Virus record (IMG/VR): IMGVR_UViG_3300008450_000282
Coordinates: 1-30,754 of that record
Source: a virus
Length of the DNA: 30,754 nucleotides
Direction: 5' to 3' (one strand)
Position numbers and translations under genes: made by a program. This document shows, one piece after another, positions 6,175-12,457 of this stretch (positions are counted from its first letter, which is position 1; the number at the start of each line of letters is the position of its first letter). A model generated the notes under the pieces. The model saw only the letters and a program-made list of their open reading frames with translations, did not search any database and was not told the origin of the DNA.

Positions 6175-6385
6175 TTGCGATCACTATGAAATGCGCGTGA
6201 CGCATACCGCTAGAGATACTGCGGAGTCCATTACAAGACATCGCAAATGCTTGAAATGCGGCTACAAGACATTCACCGTTGAAGTTGAGCTGCCGCAGGG
6301 TGCTGCGCAGCACAAACAAGGTGAACCCAAGATTGTTCGCCTGCCCTCTTACCGTCGCGTCACCTTTCCCGATGGCAGTTCCTAA
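6161..6385 (+). CDS. NrdR/Ogr-like zinc-ribbon protein (74 aa)
   Basis: GTG 6161 lies within the thyX 3' end, nine bases after GGAGG. The N-terminus MRCPSCDH and the pair CLKCGYKTFTVEVEL give C3xxC6 and C30xxC33, with RHRKC before the second knuckle. This is the arrangement of the NrdR zinc ribbon, but the ATP-cone that follows in NrdR is missing and the protein is only 74 residues. P2 Ogr/delta late activators are also small zinc proteins with a similar start (CPxC) but use C-x4-C for the second pair. A transcription-regulator role is likely; the target is unknown. Confidence 0.7.
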   Translation: MRCPSCDHYEMRVTHTARDTAESITRHRKCLKCGYKTFTVEVELPQGAAQHKQGEPKIVRLPSYRRVTFPDGSS

Positions 6386-6659
6386 AAACGCCAGACCATG
6401 CGTGAGCTGCGGTCGCATGACCACCAGTTTGCTGCAATGCCCGGCTTGTTACAAGAAGACCGATGCAGGAAAAGCTGAAGCGACCCTGAAGGGTCGGTTA
6501 CAGAAATATAAGCCTGCGCATAATGGTGGTCCATGTGCGGCATGCTTGCACTGGATCGGTCGTTGCGGCCTCGGCCTGCCGGAAGGCGGGTCAGAATATG
6601 CCCGTGACTGTTCTGTACTTTTACTTCAAAACGAATTATGCGAGGCCACCCCTTCCTGA
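6372..6659 (+). CDS. Cys-rich protein: zinc ribbon plus CxxCxHW module (95 aa)
   Basis: ATG 6372 overlaps the previous gene by 14 bases; the in-frame extension to 6279 is antisense-like and rejected. C10/C13 and C23/C26 form a compact zinc ribbon. A second module begins at C55: CAACLHW, then C65 in CGLGLPEG, then YARDCS with C80. The same module occurs at the end of the protein at 7735-8040. Four Cys plus His suggest metal binding. Function unknown. Confidence 0.65.
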   Translation: MAVPKNARPCVSCGRMTTSLLQCPACYKKTDAGKAEATLKGRLQKYKPAHNGGPCAACLHWIGRCGLGLPEGGSEYARDCSVLLLQNELCEATPS

Positions 6660-6865
6660 ACCCTATCGAGGCGGCCATTATCCGCTGGATTGTCCGCTCG
6701 CCTCGAATTGGTGCAATTATCGTCAAGGAGCATGGCTCTCCTGTGACCTGGACAATTTCCGATCCCTCTGATTCTTGGGCCGTTGAGGTCGAAGATGAAG
6801 AGTTCCCAGAGCCTGCTTCGATGCAGCTCGAGCGGCTTTACCATTTGCCTGATGCCGATCGCTAG
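6638..6865 (+). CDS. Hypothetical early protein (75 aa)
   Basis: ATG 6638 overlaps the previous gene by 22 bases. The N-terminal helix (PIEAAIIRWIVRS) is followed by short beta-like segments and an acidic middle (VEVEDEEFPEP). Codons in this frame are rich in G-starting triplets, unlike the overlapping plus and minus frames, so I take this as the coding frame. No domain recognised. Confidence 0.55.
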   Translation: MRGHPFLNPIEAAIIRWIVRSPRIGAIIVKEHGSPVTWTISDPSDSWAVEVEDEEFPEPASMQLERLYHLPDADR

Positions 6866-6868
6866 GGC

Positions 6869-7051
6869 ATGTACCTGCCCAGCGCAGGCGTCGGATCATT
6901 CGGCGCTCATCCACTGACGTGGGGTGTCGACACGTATTTCAAACCTTGGTTTTTCGATGGAAAAGTCGTTCATTGGGGCCTGCCAGTCTCTGACCGCCGA
7001 GAAGCTTTGCGAACCGCTGAAGCCATGGCAGATCGAGACCGGCAAGGCTAA
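6869..7051 (+). CDS. Alternative or overlapping small ORF (60 aa)
   Basis: An ATG three bases after the previous stop opens a frame ending at TAA 7049-7051. Its C-terminal half (KPWFFDGKVVHWGLPVSDRR) reads like a genuine small beta-alpha protein and the codons look coding. It overlaps the frame 6957-7196 over 95 bases. Either this gene is followed by a 46-residue gene starting at ATG 7056, or the longer overlapping frame is right; both could be translated. Confidence 0.4.
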   Translation: MYLPSAGVGSFGAHPLTWGVDTYFKPWFFDGKVVHWGLPVSDRREALRTAEAMADRDRQG

Positions 7052-7196
7052 TTTCATGGATTATCTGTACGACCTGTACGATCGCGACAACGAAGAGCCT
7101 GGTTTGCGCGGGACTTATACCGGCCTGTGGGAGCGGTTCAAGTCCGATACCGCTGAAATCATGCGGGCTGGTCACATCACAACTGGAACTCTTTAA
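6957..7196 (+). CDS. Hypothetical early protein (79 aa; start uncertain)
   Basis: Possible starts are GTG 6924, ATG 6957 and ATG 7056. The C-terminal half (GKANFMDYLYDLYDRD and YTGLWERFKSD) is clearly protein-like, acidic and helical, and is coding in every option. The stop TAA overlaps the dNMP kinase ATG (TAATG), so translation is coupled. The choice of 6957 competes with the ORF at 6869-7051. No family name can be given. Confidence 0.5.
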   Translation: MEKSFIGACQSLTAEKLCEPLKPWQIETGKANFMDYLYDLYDRDNEEPGLRGTYTGLWERFKSDTAEIMRAGHITTGTL

Positions 7197-7732
7197 TGCA
7201 AAAGATTATTGGCCTTTACAGCCCGGCACCGCAGTCGGGCAAGTCAACTGTTGCGCTTGACCTTGAAAAGCGCGGTTACGTGATCGTGCCGTTTGCCGAG
7301 ACTCTCAAGCTAATGCTGATTCCCATGCTGGAATCACTCGGCTACGACAAGCATGGCGCGAATTATCTTGTCCATCAAGCCAAGCAGGTGGTCGTCGGCG
7401 ACGCTGGTGTCAGCGTGCGGCATATGCTGCAAACGCTCGGCACTGAATGGGGCCGGCAATGCATTCACCCTGAAATCTGGGTGCGCTGCTGGAAAGGTCG
7501 CGCTCAGCGGTATTCCGCTGTTGTGGCTGACGACGTGCGCTTTCCCAACGAAGCCGCAATGGTCAAACTGCTTGGCGGCGAAATGTGGCACATCGAGCGG
7601 CCTGGCGTGCCACGCGAGCACGGTCATGCAAGCGAAGGCAGTCTTGATGACTACGACGGCTTTGATCGCTTTATCACAAATGATGGGACAATTGATGACT
7701 TGATCTCTAAGCTCCGGGAAATACCCGTGTAG
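7196..7732 (+). CDS. Deoxynucleoside monophosphate kinase-like P-loop protein
   Basis: 178 residues. The start GLYSPAPQSGKSTVA (6-20) is a Walker A P-loop; FAETLK (33-38) and RHMLQTLGTEWGR (75-87) match the substrate-binding segments of phage dNMP kinases of the T4 gp1-like/adenylate-kinase group; DDVRFPNEA (112-120) and HASE (144-147) complete the family pattern. The enzyme phosphorylates dNMPs such as dTMP to dNDPs with ATP, the step after ThyX. The ATG overlaps the upstream stop by one base. Confidence in the fold is high; the exact nucleotide preference is not readable. Confidence 0.85.
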   Translation: MQKIIGLYSPAPQSGKSTVALDLEKRGYVIVPFAETLKLMLIPMLESLGYDKHGANYLVHQAKQVVVGDAGVSVRHMLQTLGTEWGRQCIHPEIWVRCWKGRAQRYSAVVADDVRFPNEAAMVKLLGGEMWHIERPGVPREHGHASEGSLDDYDGFDRFITNDGTIDDLISKLREIPV

Positions 7733-7734
7733 GA

Positions 7735-8040
7735 ATGGCAAGTCTGCGCTACCACGCTGGTCGGATGGTGCTTTTCGAGGCGCCGCCCGGCTGGCGGGTT
7801 CGCATTAAGACAAAAAAGGGCAAGCTTGACCTGCCACTGAGTGCCACCACTCTTGAGGCAGCCGTACCAGAAGCCGAGCAGCTTTACGCCGATGCTCGTG
7901 CGATTGACGACAGTCATCCATATTGTCAGCAATGCATCCACTGGAAGGCAGTTGCGGCAAAATGTGATTTAGGGTTTCCAGAAGGGAGAGCATCCGGTGG
8001 CCGATTCGCAAAAGACTGCAGTGCCTACAGGGGCAATTGA
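7735..8040 (+). CDS. Protein with C-terminal CxxCxHW Cys-rich module (101 aa)
   Basis: ATG two bases after the kinase stop. Residues 1-60 are a beta-rich N-terminal part plus an Ala/Glu helix. From C64 the module CQQCIHW is followed by C77 in CDLGFPEG and FAKDCS with C95, matching the C-terminus of the protein at 6372-6659 in order and character. C64, C67, H69, C77 and C95 are candidate metal ligands. The next gene starts inside its 3' end. Unknown function. Confidence 0.65.
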   Translation: MASLRYHAGRMVLFEAPPGWRVRIKTKKGKLDLPLSATTLEAAVPEAEQLYADARAIDDSHPYCQQCIHWKAVAAKCDLGFPEGRASGGRFAKDCSAYRGN

Positions 8041-8197
8041 CTGCGGAGATGGCTTTTACATCGAGATGGGTGAGGAGCCCATTGGTGAAGTGCGGTATGC
8101 AGCATGCATGCCAGGCGGCTCTATCTGTCGATATTCCAATGATCTATGGCAGGCGCAAATTTATATTGAACACTTGAAGGGCAACCGACCCCAGTGA
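7997..8197 (+). CDS. Last early gene, small hypothetical protein (66 aa)
   Basis: GTG 7997 follows GGGAG (7984-7988) and overlaps the preceding gene by 44 bases. The protein contains a short beta-rich stretch (IDCGDGFYIEMGEEPIGEVR) and a final helix. It is the last plus-strand gene; its 3' end overlaps the convergent HNH gene by 77 bases. No family recognised. Confidence 0.55.
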   Translation: MADSQKTAVPTGAIDCGDGFYIEMGEEPIGEVRYAACMPGGSICRYSNDLWQAQIYIEHLKGNRPQ

Positions 8198-8486
8198 TCC
8201 ATTCGTAGACCTGTTGCGCGCGATGCCAGCTCCAGTGGTGCTGCATCGTCCACCAGCTCCAGAGCGACATGTAACCTTTCGAGGCATTGCATGATAAACA
8301 AGCGGGCACGCAGTTCTCGGGAACTGTTAGCCCGCCTTTTGCTTTTGGTTTAACGTGATCGATTGTTGTGGCGTATTGCCCGCAATAAGCGCAGCAATGA
8401 TGCCATGCGTCGAAGATTGATGCTCGAAATCGCTGCTTAGTGACCTTTTTGCTAACCAGTTCGACGCCATCGATCTGGTGCTCCAT
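8121..8486 (-). CDS. HNH endonuclease
   Basis: 121 residues. The HNH core is complete: CAYCGQ with C32 and C35, then TIDHVKPKAKGG with D43-H44, PENCVPAC with N58, and CLSCNASKG with C63 and C66 and the last Asn-x-x-Lys. The paired CxxC knuckles bind structural zinc, and H44 is the general base for metal-dependent DNA cleavage. A Trp/His-rich tail follows. It is the last gene of the minus-strand late module, away from terminase, so it may be a free-standing homing enzyme and not a packaging partner. A plus-strand terminator hairpin lies within its coding sequence. Confidence 0.9.
   Translation of the reverse strand: MEHQIDGVELVSKKVTKQRFRASIFDAWHHCCAYCGQYATTIDHVKPKAKGGLTVPENCVPACLSCNASKGYMSLWSWWTMQHHWSWHRAQQVYEWITGVGCPSSVQYKFAPAIDHWNIDR
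8302..8340 (+). terminator. Plus-strand intrinsic terminator embedded in the HNH gene
   Basis: GCGGGC (8302-8307) pairs with GCCCGC (8330-8335); inside, CAGTTC (8311-8316) pairs with GAACTG (8321-8326) around TCGG, separated by a small 3/3 internal loop. CTTTTGCTTTTGG follows. It is about 105 bases past the last early stop, in the correct orientation to end the early transcript, and is antisense to HNH codons for the conserved GGLTVPENCVPA segment. Confidence 0.65.
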
Positions 8487-8516
8487 AAGGGCGAGTCAGG
8501 CTCGCTTATACGGTAG

Positions 8517-9041
8517 CTAGGGCGACTGCTCCCAGCTTGGCATGACGCGAGGTTGTTTGTTGTAGTGTCCTACTTCTCCGTAGTCAATATCAGGGATTCC
8601 GGCAGTTATGACAAAAACCATCTGACCAATTTTTAGGCCAGGATATAGCGGGAGTGAATGAAAACGGCGTGCATTAGTCAACTCTAAAGTTAGCTTGCTT
8701 CCGCTCCACTGGGGATCCGCAAATCCTGCGTGAGAATGTTCATAACCTTCGCGAGCACGGCTAGATTTAAGGCAGAACATGCCGCATACATCATTGGGCA
8801 TGTTGAATGTTTCGCGCGTTTCCGCTAATACAAATTCGCCAGGTGCAAGCCAGTAGGGATTTTCGGCGTTGTGGTGAGCGATCGATTGAAGCTGCAGCTC
8901 TGGCGTGTGTTCAACCTCCACCATGATGTTGTCGCCAAGCCTGAGGTCAAGTGATGCCGGATTTAGCAGTTCAGGCTCAAACGGCTCGATCATCCGCTCC
9001 TCTTTGATGAGGCGCAGGATTTCGGTGTCGTGGAGGATCAT
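8517..9041 (-). CDS. dcd: dCTP deaminase (dUTPase fold)
   Basis: 174 residues with the family landmarks in order: NPASLDLRLG (27-36), LAPGEFVLAET (65-75), KSSRAREGY (92-100, equivalent to the nucleotide-binding RSSLARxG motif), AGFADPQW (105-112), LTLELTN (117-123, with E120 as the likely catalytic glutamate), GLKIGQMVF (135-143), and a C-terminal YNKQ. It converts dCTP to dUTP, feeding dUMP to ThyX; a bifunctional deaminase/dUTPase is also possible. It sits in the late strand between endolysin and HNH, not with the other nucleotide genes. Confidence 0.9.
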   Translation of the reverse strand: MILHDTEILRLIKEERMIEPFEPELLNPASLDLRLGDNIMVEVEHTPELQLQSIAHHNAENPYWLAPGEFVLAETRETFNMPNDVCGMFCLKSSRAREGYEHSHAGFADPQWSGSKLTLELTNARRFHSLPLYPGLKIGQMVFVITAGIPDIDYGEVGHYNKQPRVMPSWEQSP

Positions 9042-9047
9042 TCAGGA

Positions 9048-10133
9048 TCAGTAAGGCCAAGTCAGCTTAGGACGCCCTGCACGAATTCCCGTGTGAATAA
9101 ATCCCCTAGGGGCTCCTAGCCCGGTGCTGTACGGCCAGTGTCGGACGCACCATTCCTGAAGCTTGTAAATATCTACCCCCTCAAGGAGCCAGTCCACAGC
9201 TCCCACATTGGGAGCATTAAACAGATGCTCGCTACCAGAAGCGCCACCCACCGATGCATTGATCGCGGGCGGCCTGAATCCTGAAGTAATAATTATTGGC
9301 TTGTTGCCAAACGTCGAGCGAGCCCGCTCAAGAAATGCTGCCAGTTCTGCAGCGGTATCAACTTGATGTTGCGCAACAAATCTTCGTGCTTCTTGGTCAA
9401 GCGCAAATTCGCCTAGTCGGATATGCGGCGTCAACCTTGCCGAGAACGAGCTAGCAGGCGTCAGCTTGGCAGGATCCTGTTGAATCTCAGGTTGCTTCGG
9501 CAGACTGGACCGCCAGAGCTCACCTTCTGCGCGCCGCCGACGCAACAAGCCCGCTTCAACGTTTGTGCCTGGATTTCGATAAAGCTCGAATGCAGCCGGC
9601 ATTGCATTCCAGTCTCGTTCGCGCAGGCGCTTGCTGATGGTTTCAAAGCCAGCAGCGCCATAAAAGCCGCCGCCCAGGTTATATGCAAAATCCACCAGGG
9701 CAGACTGCTGGCCATCGTTCATTTCAAGCCAGAAAGGCACGCTGGCTGCAAGCTTGGCGGCAATTTGATCAACCTCAGTTCGCATGAACATATCAGCTTC
9801 AATCACGGTGATCTTGTCACCACGACTCACGGGGCGGCCACCGGGATAGCGAGTGGTGCCGTACCCGATTGTGTACGGCTCTGCGCCGGACAGGGGGTCG
9901 GGATATGCGGTGAGATGACAGCCTTCAAATTCTTTGATCAGCTTGAAAGCGGCGGCGTAATCACCTTGCTTGCCGCCTTGGCTCCAAGTCTTGAACCAAG
10001 CTTGATCGCGGCCAAGGATATGAGGGTTGACCTTATTGATAGCTTCTTCAAGCTCGCTCAATCCAGCAGATTGATGCGGCAATGCTTTGTAGTACTTAAA
10101 CAGATCAAGCAGGCGGATTTTGTTTTGCGTCAT
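9048..10133 (-). CDS. Two-domain endolysin: GH24 lysozyme plus M15 peptidase
   Basis: 361 residues. Residues about 55-210 are a T4-type GH24 muramidase: E70 in FEG, D79 in YPDP and T88 in YTIGYGT form the E-D-T catalytic triad, with a three-residue insertion between D and T relative to T4 lysozyme. After a Pro/Gln linker, residues about 235-361 are an M15-type peptidase: SGFRPP (284-289), SEHLF with H303, AVDW with D314 and FIHTG with H347 are the expected zinc ligands. It would cut both glycan and peptide bonds of peptidoglycan. No signal peptide is present, so release needs the holin-like proteins just upstream. Confidence 0.9.
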   Translation of the reverse strand: MTQNKIRLLDLFKYYKALPHQSAGLSELEEAINKVNPHILGRDQAWFKTWSQGGKQGDYAAAFKLIKEFEGCHLTAYPDPLSGAEPYTIGYGTTRYPGGRPVSRGDKITVIEADMFMRTEVDQIAAKLAASVPFWLEMNDGQQSALVDFAYNLGGGFYGAAGFETISKRLRERDWNAMPAAFELYRNPGTNVEAGLLRRRRAEGELWRSSLPKQPEIQQDPAKLTPASSFSARLTPHIRLGEFALDQEARRFVAQHQVDTAAELAAFLERARSTFGNKPIIITSGFRPPAINASVGGASGSEHLFNAPNVGAVDWLLEGVDIYKLQEWCVRHWPYSTGLGAPRGFIHTGIRAGRPKLTWPY

Positions 10134-10386
10134 TGCTCCAGGGGGCGTGAATACTCATTGCGCCACCAAGGAGGCGGCTGTCATCTGTTTGCTGCTCGCC
10201 GTCTAGCGGTTCGTTAACAACAACAGGTTTTGGTGTTAACGGATGATCCGCATGCCAATCTTCAATGGCGCGATCCAAGCGAGGTTGAAGTGTGGCGTGA
10301 AATTTGTAATCTTGCGCAGATTTACGCAGATCATCACGCCAGTCTTTATTGCCAAATTGCGCCAGCCAGATGGTGTCGGATCTCAG
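10105..10386 (-). CDS. ORF without ordinary start, likely made by -1 frameshift or CTG start
   Basis: The frame holds 93 residues from CTG 10386, beginning LRSDTIWLAQFGNKDWRDDL, and its stop lies within the endolysin start. It reads as a genuine soluble charged protein, but there is no ATG, GTG or TTG before residue 38. Two explanations fit: initiation at CTG in the CTGA overlap with the preceding stop, or -1 frameshifting at CCCAAAG (10395-10389) from the 45-aa holin-like frame, giving a 138-residue membrane-anchored fusion. A single-base assembly error is the third possibility. Function unknown; its place suggests lysis. Confidence 0.6.
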   Translation of the reverse strand: MRSDTIWLAQFGNKDWRDDLRKSAQDYKFHATLQPRLDRAIEDWHADHPLTPKPVVVNEPLDGEQQTDDSRLLGGAMSIHAPWSNDAKQNPPA

Positions 10387-10520
10387 CGCTTTGGGAACAG
10401 CACTTTCAAAGCTTTGAGAATGAGTTGCACCCAGGAGTTTTCCTTGACGGGGAGCAAGGCAATAATTTCAGAGCCGGCTGCGATAACAATTGCGATAACG
10501 GCAGCAGTGGTGGGATCCAT
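10383..10520 (-). CDS. Holin-like small membrane protein (45 aa)
   Basis: A short frame starts MDPTTAAVIAIVIAAGSEII and continues with an amphipathic segment (NSWVQLILKALKVLFPKR). One transmembrane helix covers about residues 4-24, followed by a charged turn (PVKEN) and a second amphipathic helix with a basic end. Position directly before the endolysin block and this topology point to a holin or pinholin component. From memory, similar 45-50 residue peptides occur in cyanobacterial phages. The last codons form a possible -1 slippery site. Confidence 0.65.
   Translation of the reverse strand: MDPTTAAVIAIVIAAGSEIIALLPVKENSWVQLILKALKVLFPKR
10389..10395 (-). other. Candidate -1 frameshift heptamer CCCAAAG
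   Basis: On the minus strand the holin-like frame ends TTC-CCA-AAG-CGC-TGA. C-CCA-AAG fits the X-XXY-YYZ rule, and slipping back one base gives CCC-AAA-GCG-CTG, exactly the open frame of the next ORF. No strong downstream stem-loop is seen, which weakens the call. Confidence 0.45.
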
Positions 10521-10544
10521 CGATGACTAGCGGATGATCTCAGT

Positions 10545-10805
10545 CTATGGTCGCGGCTGTTGGCGGCCAACTGTCATTTCAATCTGACGCACTCTGGTTT
10601 CCAAATCACTAAGCCTTTCTTTGGAATCGTTTTTAAGTTCTTGAATATCGGCTGCAACAGTGCTGACCGATTGGTCTAGCTTGGCGACCTGCATAAAAAG
10701 ACCGCCCAAGCCCAAGACGGCTGCGGTCAAAAGGGCTGGAACGGCTTGATTAAAAGGGTTGTCGGGTGGTTTGGCAGTAATCGGTGCCTCGTCGTGGTGA
10801 TCCAT
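10545..10805 (-). CDS. Membrane-anchored coiled-coil protein, holin or lysis accessory (86 aa)
   Basis: A polar N-terminus (about 18 residues) precedes one hydrophobic segment (AVPALLTAAVLGLGGLFMQV, about 21-40), then a long heptad-patterned helix rich in Asp, Glu, Lys and Leu (about 44-78) and a basic tail. This N-anchor plus coiled-coil layout, upstream of the holin-like peptide and endolysin, suggests a holin, antiholin or spanin-like lysis helper. The order of segments is the reverse of XhlA proteins (coiled coil first, then membrane segment). Confidence 0.65.
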   Translation of the reverse strand: MDHHDEAPITAKPPDNPFNQAVPALLTAAVLGLGGLFMQVAKLDQSVSTVAADIQELKNDSKERLSDLETRVRQIEMTVGRQQPRP

Positions 10806-10846
10806 TGCAAGGCAGACTGCCGACCTCTTTTATAGGTTAGCGCCCG

Positions 10847-11656
10847 CTATGCCCAAGCACCGATTGACGTGTCAGCGCCAGAGGCTCCAACTGGATATAT
10901 TTTGATGTAGCTTCCAGTTTCCGTTGAGTACGCTGCCCCAGGGTTGGCAGAAAGAGTGTACTGAGGGATAAAAGTACCACTTGCGTTGACGCTAAAAGAT
11001 CCCACAATTTGCACAGAAATACTATAAGCTGCAGTTGTAATAGTGGTAAGAATGTTTATGTTGGTAGCCACTACTCGATACCCTAGCGATGGAGTGCCAA
11101 TAGTTGTGCTGCTTGTATCTACGCCAACACGTAGGTACTGGTAGGCGATATTGTTAAGCGTAGCTGTCCCGCCAAACGAAATACCAAAGCTATGAGAAGT
11201 AGTCCCGGAAGCTCTGGAAAATCTATACACAGCCTCAAGCAAATAAACCGTAGATCCGGCTACGGTGACGCCTTTTCCAAAAACGCTTTGGGCTGATGTG
11301 CCAGTGCCACCGGCTAATGCACTATTTAGCCTGTAGGTCAAAACAGAGGGGGAAAGCCCTCGGCCAGCTGTGGCGCTAGGCGTTGTGTAGATAACGTTGC
11401 CGTCGTATTCGACCGCGCCAGCCGTTGCTGTCGTCAGGTTGGTACCTGACTGCATGGTGAGCGGTGACAGCGAAGTGGTGCCAGCTGCAAGCGTCAGGTT
11501 GCTTGTCAGCGTGCCGCCGGTAAAACCGCCAGCTGCCACCCATTGCGGGGGTGAGCCAGATCCCTGCGAGGAAAGAATCTGGCCTGCCGTTCCTGCTGCA
11601 TCATTTAGCAGCAATGGAGCCTTTAGGTTTGGTGATGTAAGAAAGTCTCTACTCAT
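10847..11656 (-). CDS. Tail fibre / virion surface protein (269 aa)
   Basis: Ser/Thr/Gly-rich throughout, with almost no charged residues, as in fibre shafts. The N-terminus LKAPLLLNDAAGTAGQILSS resembles the start of many phage fibre proteins, and AGAVEYDGNVIYTTP is a repeat-unit signature often seen near fibre C-terminal domains. The C-terminal 150 residues are predicted beta-sandwich, possibly the receptor-binding part. It overlaps the preceding fibre gene stop (TGATG) and is the last of the adhesin cluster. Receptor unknown. Confidence 0.7.
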   Translation of the reverse strand: MSRDFLTSPNLKAPLLLNDAAGTAGQILSSQGSGSPPQWVAAGGFTGGTLTSNLTLAAGTTSLSPLTMQSGTNLTTATAGAVEYDGNVIYTTPSATAGRGLSPSVLTYRLNSALAGGTGTSAQSVFGKGVTVAGSTVYLLEAVYRFSRASGTTSHSFGISFGGTATLNNIAYQYLRVGVDTSSTTIGTPSLGYRVVATNINILTTITTAAYSISVQIVGSFSVNASGTFIPQYTLSANPGAAYSTETGSYIKIYPVGASGADTSIGAWA

Positions 11657-12447
11657 CAGCCAAGCACCACCACGCGGTAGGCGTTAGATGCAGGCGCAGA
11701 GGCAAACACCACCGCCACGGTGTTCACGCCGGTGCGTTGCACATCCACCTCAACGTCGTCGTACTGCCCCGAGTTTGGAAACACGCGCACGATTACGTCG
11801 CGGGTGTTGAGGTTGTGGGTCACCGTGTAGCTGGTGGCGCTGCCATCGCCAACGTTGGCCGCTACCTTGCGAAGTCGCCCGGACCAATTAGCCAGCTTCA
11901 GCGGCGTGACGATGCGCAGATCGTCGGTGCCTGCGTCGGTTTCCGCCTGCGTGGCAAGCTCGGCAATGCCTGCAGTGGTTTCGCTGGCAGCTGGTGCAGA
12001 CGTGCCGAACGTCACCCAGCTGATTGTGCTGCTGTCGATGGTGCCGTTGACTTGATCTTGTCGGTAGCTGGTGCCTGCACTGGTGCCTTCCTCCACCGTA
12101 GTGATGGCTTGTTCCAGCTCGGCAAAAGTGCTGGCGTCCAGCGAGCGCGTCATGGCAACGGCAGACCCATTCCAGACGTAAATGCCGTTTTCGGATGCTG
12201 TGCTTTGCGCCCTAACCAGCACACGATCCTGCGACGCCATCGTGATGCCGTCGATCGTCGAGCCAGGGCTGCTCAAATTGATATTTGCCTGCGTCGCTAC
12301 ACGGCAGCTATCTTTCCATGCCAGTCCCTCAACCAGCGAATCGACATACGACTTTGGTACTACATCACCAGCGGCGCTCGGCGATGGGACATTGACGACC
12401 TTTGATGCGCTCTGCAGGTCGATGTCGGTGAAAAATTTCCGAGCCAT
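11656..12447 (-). CDS. Tail fibre protein with C-terminal HNL-type beta domain (263 aa)
   Basis: N-terminal residues 1-45 (MARKFFTDIDLQ ... YVDSLVEGLAWKDSC) match the attachment region of numerous phage fibre/adhesin proteins; residues 45-130 contain DGITMASQDRVLVRAQ and ENGIYVWNGSA, a repeated beta-module of such fibres. The last 65 residues (YTVTHNLNTRDVIVRVFPNS onward) resemble the C-terminus of the next upstream protein (12458-12787), so the two share a terminal domain. GAGG six to nine bases before the ATG supports the start. Confidence 0.75.
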   Translation of the reverse strand: MARKFFTDIDLQSASKVVNVPSPSAAGDVVPKSYVDSLVEGLAWKDSCRVATQANINLSSPGSTIDGITMASQDRVLVRAQSTASENGIYVWNGSAVAMTRSLDASTFAELEQAITTVEEGTSAGTSYRQDQVNGTIDSSTISWVTFGTSAPAASETTAGIAELATQAETDAGTDDLRIVTPLKLANWSGRLRKVAANVGDGSATSYTVTHNLNTRDVIVRVFPNSGQYDDVEVDVQRTGVNTVAVVFASAPASNAYRVVVLG

Positions 12448-12457
12448 GAGTTAGTCC

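Noticed and set aside
6382-6726. Minus-strand 114-aa frame opposite the Cys-rich and 6638 genes
   Set aside because: The plus strand has cysteine motifs shared with another gene, showing the coding direction.
8103-8112. Perfect palindrome GCATGCATGC in the last early gene
   Set aside because: Ten bases of alternating GCAT can occur by chance in coding sequence; no second copy or spacing to a promoter gives it a role.
9423-10217. Plus-strand 264-aa frame opposite the endolysin
   Set aside because: The minus strand encodes both catalytic domains of the endolysin and the upstream lysis ORF; the plus frame has no domain and shadow-like composition.
10230-10530. Two plus-strand frames (98 and 95 aa) between the lysis genes
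   Set aside because: The minus strand holds the 45-aa holin-like gene and the start-less ORF with coherent sequence; the plus frames are their complements.
10806-10846. GGCAG-CTGCC inverted repeat between fibre and holin-like gene
   Set aside because: The loop would be only one to three bases and there is no T-run, so a terminator is not supported.
11737-12405. Plus-strand 222-aa frame opposite the fibre gene
   Set aside because: Antisense to a fibre gene with clear family features; composition is Arg/Ala/His/Cys rich, typical of shadow frames.
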